Part shown: piece after piece, positions 60,214-64,000 of the stretch
How positions within the stretch are numbered: the first letter of the stretch is position 1
Layout of the letters: each line of letters starts with the position of its first letter
Source of the DNA: Tsuneonella amylolytica
GTDB lineage: Bacteria > Pseudomonadota > Alphaproteobacteria > Sphingomonadales > Sphingomonadaceae
Reading direction: 5' to 3'
Assembly (NCBI RefSeq): GCF_003626915.1
Contig: NZ_CP032570.1
Coordinates: 1,302,001 to 1,366,000, forward strand
DNA length: 64,000 bases
The notes under the pieces: model-generated
The model's input: only the letters and a program-made list of their open reading frames with translations
Database searches by the model: none
Told to the model about the DNA's origin: nothing
Translations under genes and position numbers: made by a program

Positions 60214-60471
60214 ATGCCCGCGCCTTACCATCCCCCCGTCAAGCGATCGGTCGCGATCGCCGGCCACAAGACCAGCATCAGCTTGGAGCCGATGTTCTGG
60301 GACATGCTGCGCGCCGCCGCCGCGCGGGAAGGGACGGCGGTGAGCGCGCTGGTCGCCCGCATCGACGAGGAGCGGATCGCCAGCGTGTCCCCGTGCGGGC
60401 TCGCCGGTGCGATCCGCATATGGCTCGTCCATGCAGAAACGGGCGGCTCCGTAGAACCGCCCGCTTCATGA
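60214..60471 (+). CDS. Ribbon-helix-helix (RHH_4-like) protein
   Basis: This 85-residue protein has the pattern K-R-S-V-A-I-A-G-H-K-T-S-I-S-L-E-P-M-F-W-D-M-L-R followed by helix A-V-S-A-L-V-A-R-I-D, as in the RHH_4 family (DNA-binding or AT-hook-like, role uncertain). A GAGGCGGGG ribosome site precedes the ATG. It is divergent from the HTH-DUF4019 gene. Confidence 0.82.
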   Translation: MPAPYHPPVKRSVAIAGHKTSISLEPMFWDMLRAAAAREGTAVSALVARIDEERIASVSPCGLAGAIRIWLVHAETGGSVEPPAS

Positions 60472-60535
60472 TCCGCTTGAGATCGTTTCAGTCCCTGTGG
60501 CTTCCTATTCGGATCGCCGGGGAAACGATAGCGGA
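60472..60535. other. Large inverted repeat between convergent genes
   Basis: TCCGCT-(TGAG)-ATCGTTTC at 60472-60489 pairs with GAAACGAT-AGCGGA at 60522-60535. This gives a 14-base-pair stem with a four-base bulge and a 32-base loop. It fills the gap between the RHH gene and the small membrane protein gene and could be a two-way terminator. Confidence 0.6.
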
Positions 60536-60691
60536 TTAGGCCGTGACGATGGCCGGATTCTTTTCGTCGATGTTGTGGATGTCGCCGGTCTTGCCGGTGG
60601 TGCCGGCATAGCGGGCACCGGGCTCGGTCTGGCCCTGATAGTACTTGTAACCGGCGTAACCGAGCGCGCCGAGGACGATGAGCTTGAGCAT
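60536..60691 (-). CDS. 51-residue single-helix membrane protein (paralogue A)
   Basis: Starts M-L-K-L-I-V-L-G-A-L-G-Y-A-G-Y-K-Y-Y-Q-G (one membrane helix with Gly/Tyr spacing), then a polar tail ending A-I-V-T-A. AAAAGGAGA precedes the ATG. It matches the first 20 residues of the protein at 60782-61021. Function unknown. Confidence 0.72.
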   Translation of the reverse strand: MLKLIVLGALGYAGYKYYQGQTEPGARYAGTTGKTGDIHNIDEKNPAIVTA

Positions 60692-60781
60692 TCGTAATCT
60701 CCTTTTGCCCGACCAATGCATGCGACACGGAATCGATCCAGAGCCGCGCGCCGCATTCGACAGATCGATGCTCGGCTGCGA

Positions 60782-61021
60782 TCAGTAGGTCGCGGGCGGA
60801 TCGCTGGCCGGGAAGCTTTCGTCGCTGGCCTCGTCGGTCTCGGTCCATTCGCGCTGGGGGGTATCCCGCATTGCCTCGGGGCCGGCATCGCGCACCTGGT
60901 GGCGATTGCCTTCGCTGGTTTGCCCGGGGGCGAACGCGGCATGACCCTGGTGGCCTTGGGCATGACTGAAATAGCGGTACCCGACGTAGCCGAGCGTACC
61001 GAGTGCGAGAAGTTTCAACAT
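60782..61021 (-). CDS. 79-residue single-helix membrane protein (paralogue B)
   Basis: Starts M-L-K-L-L-A-L-G-T-L-G-Y-V-G-Y-R-Y-F, almost the same membrane helix as the 51-residue neighbour. A His/Gln-rich and then acidic, Pro/Ser-rich tail follows (D-E-A-S-D-E-S-F-P-A-S-D-P-P). The tandem pair lies downstream of murA. Function unknown. Confidence 0.75.
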   Translation of the reverse strand: MLKLLALGTLGYVGYRYFSHAQGHQGHAAFAPGQTSEGNRHQVRDAGPEAMRDTPQREWTETDEASDESFPASDPPATY

Positions 61022-61085
61022 GGGCGGGGACCTTTCGTATGTCCCCCTGCAACGCGCGACCGGGCAGATGGTTCGCGCCTGGCGC

Positions 61086-62369
61086 CTATTCGTCGCCGAC
61101 CCGCTCCACAGCCGCGCCGACCAGCGCCAGCTTCTCTTCCAGCCGCTCGTACCCGCGGTCGAGGTGGTAGAGGCGGCGCACTTCGGTCCGCCCCTCGGCG
61201 CGCAGCCCCGCGATGACGAGGCTCATCGAGGCGCGCAGGTCGGTCGCCATCACTTCCGCGCCGGTCAGCCCCGACACACCGTGGACGATCGCGGTGCGGC
61301 CGCTGGTCTCGATATGCGCGCCCATGCGGGCAAGCTCGGGCACGTGCATGTAGCGGTTCTCGAAGATCGTCTCGGTCAGCACGCTGGTCCCCTCCGCCAC
61401 GGTCAGCAGCGCCATCAGCTGGGCCTGCATGTCTGTGGCGAGCGCCGGGTAGGGCGCGGTCGACAGGTTGACCGCCTTGAGCTTGCCGTCCGCCGCCACG
61501 CGCACGCCGCCCTTCTCCGCCTCGCACGACACGCCGATGTTGCGCAGGGCGTGGAGCGTGGCGGCCATCTCTTCCGCCTTCGCGCCCTCGAGCAGCACCT
61601 CGCCCCCGGTGATCGCGGCGGCGCAGGCATAGCTGCCCGCCTCGATCCGGTCGGCCATCACGCGGTAGGTCGCCCCGTGGAGGCGCCTCACCCCGTGGAT
61701 CGTGAGGTCGCTGGTGCCGATCCCCTCGATCTCCGCCCCCATCGCGACGAGAAGGTTGCACAGGTCCACGATCTCGGGCTCGCGCGCCGCGTTGCCGAGG
61801 CGGCTGGTGCCGGTGCACAGCACCGCGGCCATCAGCGCGTTCTCGGTCGCGCCGACGCTGACCACGGGAAAGTCGTAGTCCCCGCCCGGCAGCCCGCCAT
61901 CGGGCGCGACCGCCTTCACGTATCCTTGCGCGAGCTCGATGTCCGCGCCCAGCGCCTCCAGCACCTTCAGATGAAGGTCGATCGGGCGGTTGCCGATCGC
62001 GCAGCCGCCGGGCAGCGAGACGGTCGCCTCGCCCATGCGCGCCAGCATCGGGCCGAGCACGAGGATCGAGGCGCGCATCTTGCGCACCAGCTCGTACGGG
62101 GCGACGGTGTTGGTCACTCGCGGCGTTTCCAGCGTCATCACCCGCCCGAAATCCTCCGGCCGGTTGCCCTGGATCGCGGTGGTGACGCCGAACTGGTTCA
62201 TCAGGTGCTGGAACCCGTCGATATCGGCCAGCCGCGGCAGGTTGCGCAGCGTCAGCGGCTCCTCGGTCAGCAGCGCGCACGGGATGAGCGTGAGCGCGGC
62301 GTTCTTCGCGCCGGAAATGGGAATGGTGCCCGACAGGCGCTTGCCGCCCTCGACGATGATCTTGTCCAT
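61086..62369 (-). CDS. murA: UDP-N-acetylglucosamine 1-carboxyvinyltransferase
   Basis: This 427-residue enzyme is the first committed step of peptidoglycan synthesis, adding enolpyruvyl from PEP. K22 lies in G-A-K-N-A-A-L, and the catalytic Cys123 in L-P-G-G-C-A-I-G (fosfomycin target). The ending [11 protein letters not shown] fits the family. The [12 protein letters not shown] was preferred over an extended upstream start. Confidence 0.97.
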   Translation of the reverse strand: MDKIIVEGGKRLSGTIPISGAKNAALTLIPCALLTEEPLTLRNLPRLADIDGFQHLMNQFGVTTAIQGNRPEDFGRVMTLETPRVTNTVAPYELVRKMRASILVLGPMLARMGEATVSLPGGCAIGNRPIDLHLKVLEALGADIELAQGYVKAVAPDGGLPGGDYDFPVVSVGATENALMAAVLCTGTSRLGNAAREPEIVDLCNLLVAMGAEIEGIGTSDLTIHGVRRLHGATYRVMADRIEAGSYACAAAITGGEVLLEGAKAEEMAATLHALRNIGVSCEAEKGGVRVAADGKLKAVNLSTAPYPALATDMQAQLMALLTVAEGTSVLTETIFENRYMHVPELARMGAHIETSGRTAIVHGVSGLTGAEVMATDLRASMSLVIAGLRAEGRTEVRRLYHLDRGYERLEEKLALVGAAVERVGDE

Positions 62370-62471
62370 GGGCTGCGGCTCTAGCGCGAAACGCGAACGC
62401 GACAAGGGCGGCGCGCAGAGTTGATCCATGTTGGATTGCGAAGCTCGATTGCTTTGCTATCCCCCCGCCCC

Positions 62472-63362
62472 ATGAGCAGCCGCAAGCCCATCCGAAAAGC
62501 CGTGTTCCCCGTCGCCGGGCTCGGCACCCGCTTCCTCCCCGCGACCAAGGCGATCCCCAAGGAACTGCTGCCGATCGTCGACCGCCCGTTGATCCAGTAC
62601 GCGGTGGACGAGGCGCGCGAGGCGGGGATCGAGCAGATGATCTTCGTCACCGGCCGCGGCAAGACCGCGATCGTCGAACATTTCGACATCGCCTACGAAC
62701 TGGAAGCGACGATGGCCGAGCGGGCCAAGGACATGGCCGCGCTCGATCCCACCCGCTTCACCCCGGGCGAGATCATCACCGTGCGCCAGCAGGTGCCGCT
62801 GGGCCTCGGCCACGCCATCTGGTGCGCCCGCGCGATCGTGGGCGACGAACCCTTCGCCATCCTCCTGCCCGACGAGCTGATGGTTGCTGCAAAGGGCGGC
62901 GGAACCGGCTGCATGAAGCAGATGGTGGAGGCCTACGAGGACGTCGGCGGCAACCTCATCTCGGTGCTCGATGTCCCGCGCGAGGAGGTGTCGAGCTACG
63001 GCGTGATCGACCCGGGCGCGGAGGTGTCGACCACTCTCACCGAAGTCGCCGGCCTGGTGGAAAAACCCGCCCCCGGCAACGAGCCGAGCACCAAGATCGT
63101 CTCGGGCCGCTACATCCTCCAGCCCGAGGTGATGCGCACGCTGGAGAACCAGGGCAAGGGCGCCGGCGGCGAGATCCAGCTGACCGACGCGATGGCCCGG
63201 ATGATCGGCACCCAGCCCTTCCACGCTGTTACCTTCGCCGGCCGCCGCTTCGACTGCGGCAGCAAGGTCGGCTTCGTGGAGGCGACCCTCGCGCTGGCTT
63301 TGGAGCGCGAGGACATGGGGGCCGAGGTGCGGGCGATGGCGGAGCGGTTGTTGGCGAGCTGA
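62472..63362 (+). CDS. galU: UTP-glucose-1-phosphate uridylyltransferase
   Basis: This 296-residue nucleotidyltransferase makes UDP-glucose for exopolysaccharide and LPS. It has A-V-F-P-V-A-G-L-G-T-R-F-L-P-A-T-K-A-I-P-K-E, the nucleotide-binding loop, V-E-K-P and G-x-R-F-D-C-G-S-K near the end. The ATG M-S-S-R-K-P-I is taken; a longer in-frame start at 62421 is possible. It is divergent from murA. Confidence 0.95.
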   Translation: MSSRKPIRKAVFPVAGLGTRFLPATKAIPKELLPIVDRPLIQYAVDEAREAGIEQMIFVTGRGKTAIVEHFDIAYELEATMAERAKDMAALDPTRFTPGEIITVRQQVPLGLGHAIWCARAIVGDEPFAILLPDELMVAAKGGGTGCMKQMVEAYEDVGGNLISVLDVPREEVSSYGVIDPGAEVSTTLTEVAGLVEKPAPGNEPSTKIVSGRYILQPEVMRTLENQGKGAGGEIQLTDAMARMIGTQPFHAVTFAGRRFDCGSKVGFVEATLALALEREDMGAEVRAMAERLLAS

Positions 63363-63368
63363 CCCATT

Positions 63369-63389
63369 TCTCTCCCCTCGCGGGAGAGA
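63369..63389 (+). terminator. Possible galU terminator
   Basis: TCTCTCCC/GGGAGAGA, eight-base-pair stem with loop CTCGC, a few bases after the galU stop. No long T-run follows, so it may be a weak terminator or part of a dispersed repeat. Confidence 0.45.
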
Positions 63390-63413
63390 TACGCAGACTT
63401 GGCAGCTTGCTGC

Positions 63414-64000
63414 CTAGTCGGAGTTGAGAGGGGCTTCGTCGAGGTCCAGCGGCAACTCGATCTCCCGCATGATGCGGTCCGTCTTGACGAGGATCTTCAC
63501 GATCTTCTGATAGTGCCCGATATCCTCGTAGGACAGGACACGCCCGCGCCGGTCCTTGAGCCATTTCTGCGCGGGCTGGTAGCCGCCGATGTGGAACCCC
63601 CAAGCGACCTGCGGCACTCCGGCGAAGAACTGATCCCGGTTGATCTGGACCCGTCCGCCCTCGAACTTGGGGAAGCCGCCGGCGACCGTATCGTCGCCCT
63701 CACCTTCGAAGGGGTAGGGCGTCTCGCCGATTGCGGCGGGTTCCATCAGGTGGAGCCGCCGCAGCGCCTCGCCTTTTTCACTGACGTGGCGGAACACCTC
63801 TGGCGAAGGGGGGTAGGGCACGCGCGGGAAATTGATCTTGAGGAATTCGGCGAAGGTCCGTCGATAGTCGGGCGAGTGCAGCACGCCGTAGATGTAGTCG
63901 AACACCTTGACCTCGCTGGGTCGCGCTTCGCCGGTAGGGGCGCGGAAATCGTCGTCCGGCCCCGCTTGGTCGGCGGGGTCGATTTCGGCGGCTTTGCAAA
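63414..64000 (-). CDS. Type ISP restriction-modification enzyme, C-terminal part cut by window edge
   Basis: About 195 residues of a longer protein running off the right edge. The segment V-F-D-Y-I-Y-G-V-L-H-S-P-x-Y-R, then F-L-K-I-N-F-P-R-V-P-Y-P, L-R-R-L-H-L and G-G-Y-Q-P-A-Q-K-W-L-K-D-R, matches the conserved C-terminus of type ISP (LlaBIII-like) restriction-modification enzymes. The frame stays open to the edge, so the helicase and methyltransferase parts should lie beyond it. It is the only defence-type gene seen. Confidence 0.78.
   Translation of the reverse strand, partial: CKAAEIDPADQAGPDDDFRAPTGEARPSEVKVFDYIYGVLHSPDYRRTFAEFLKINFPRVPYPPSPEVFRHVSEKGEALRRLHLMEPAAIGETPYPFEGEGDDTVAGGFPKFEGGRVQINRDQFFAGVPQVAWGFHIGGYQPAQKWLKDRRGRVLSYEDIGHYQKIVKILVKTDRIMREIELPLDLDEAPLNSD

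Overview
The window is a dense, GC-rich stretch of chromosome with short intergenic gaps. It is most likely from an alphaproteobacterium of the Sphingomonadales, probably Erythrobacteraceae-like. This is inferred from family content: an exosortase-A-type O-glycosylation ligase with its XrtA/PEP-CTERM glycosyltransferase, the holA-lptE-leuS-DUF3576 order, a PabB-PabC fusion, an intracellular PHA depolymerase with phaB elsewhere, and short palindromic repeat pairs. I see no rRNA, tRNA, CRISPR array, prophage or insertion sequence. Both edges cut genes: an EEP-family phosphatase on the left and the C-terminus of a type ISP restriction-modification enzyme on the right.

Layout. 1-3.1 kb: EEP phosphatase, FMN split-barrel protein and HerA-like ATPase (minus). 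3.2-6.3 kb: pabBC, a RluA pseudouridine synthase and arfB overlap in a row, then rpmG. 6.4-9.2 kb: lolA, xth and ribA; ribA seems to start at CTG. 9.2-15.6 kb (minus): psd, a DksA/TraR zinc finger, a beta-helix protein, a membrane protein, a serine hydrolase, an RHH/AT-hook regulator, an SPFH protein and recQ. 15.7-21 kb: two lipoproteins, then acyl-CoA dehydrogenase, CoA-transferase and thiolase coupled by overlaps, and phenylalanine hydroxylase. 21-26.9 kb (minus): a lipoprotein, a small membrane protein, uppP, an M13 peptidase and an ABC exporter.

27-30.3 kb: phaZ, a DUF4126 protein and a succinate-semialdehyde-type dehydrogenase. 30.4-34.7 kb (minus): MaoC hydratase, thiolase, carboxymuconolactone-decarboxylase-like protein, SDR and catalase-like protein form a likely run. 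34.8-39.3 kb: XrtA-associated O-ligase, an overlapping 41-residue membrane peptide, a divergent glycosyltransferase and a large disordered membrane protein. 39.5-45.7 kb: gltB and gltD, separated by a palindrome pair. 45.8-50.8 kb: SDR, small lipoprotein, ung, RNase D, lptC-lptA and an undecaprenyl-phosphate sugar transferase. 50.9-55.6 kb (minus): DUF3576, leuS, lptE and holA.

55.9-64 kb: a secreted repeat protein, phaB, then two related proteins that each join a LuxR-type HTH to one membrane helix and an extracytoplasmic domain. These flank a YkuD_2-type L,D-transpeptidase-family gene. After them come an RHH protein, two tandem tiny membrane proteins, murA, galU and the restriction-enzyme fragment.

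Common threads are the cell envelope (LolA, LptA/C/E, UppP, MurA, GalU, sugar transferase, O-ligase, L,D-transpeptidase family) and acyl-CoA/PHA metabolism. The least explained parts are the membrane-tethered HTH pair with its CCCCC/GGGGG dyad, the SPFH-RHH operon with an AT-rich dyad in its promoter gap, the two inverted palindrome pairs inside operons, and the structured leader of leuS.
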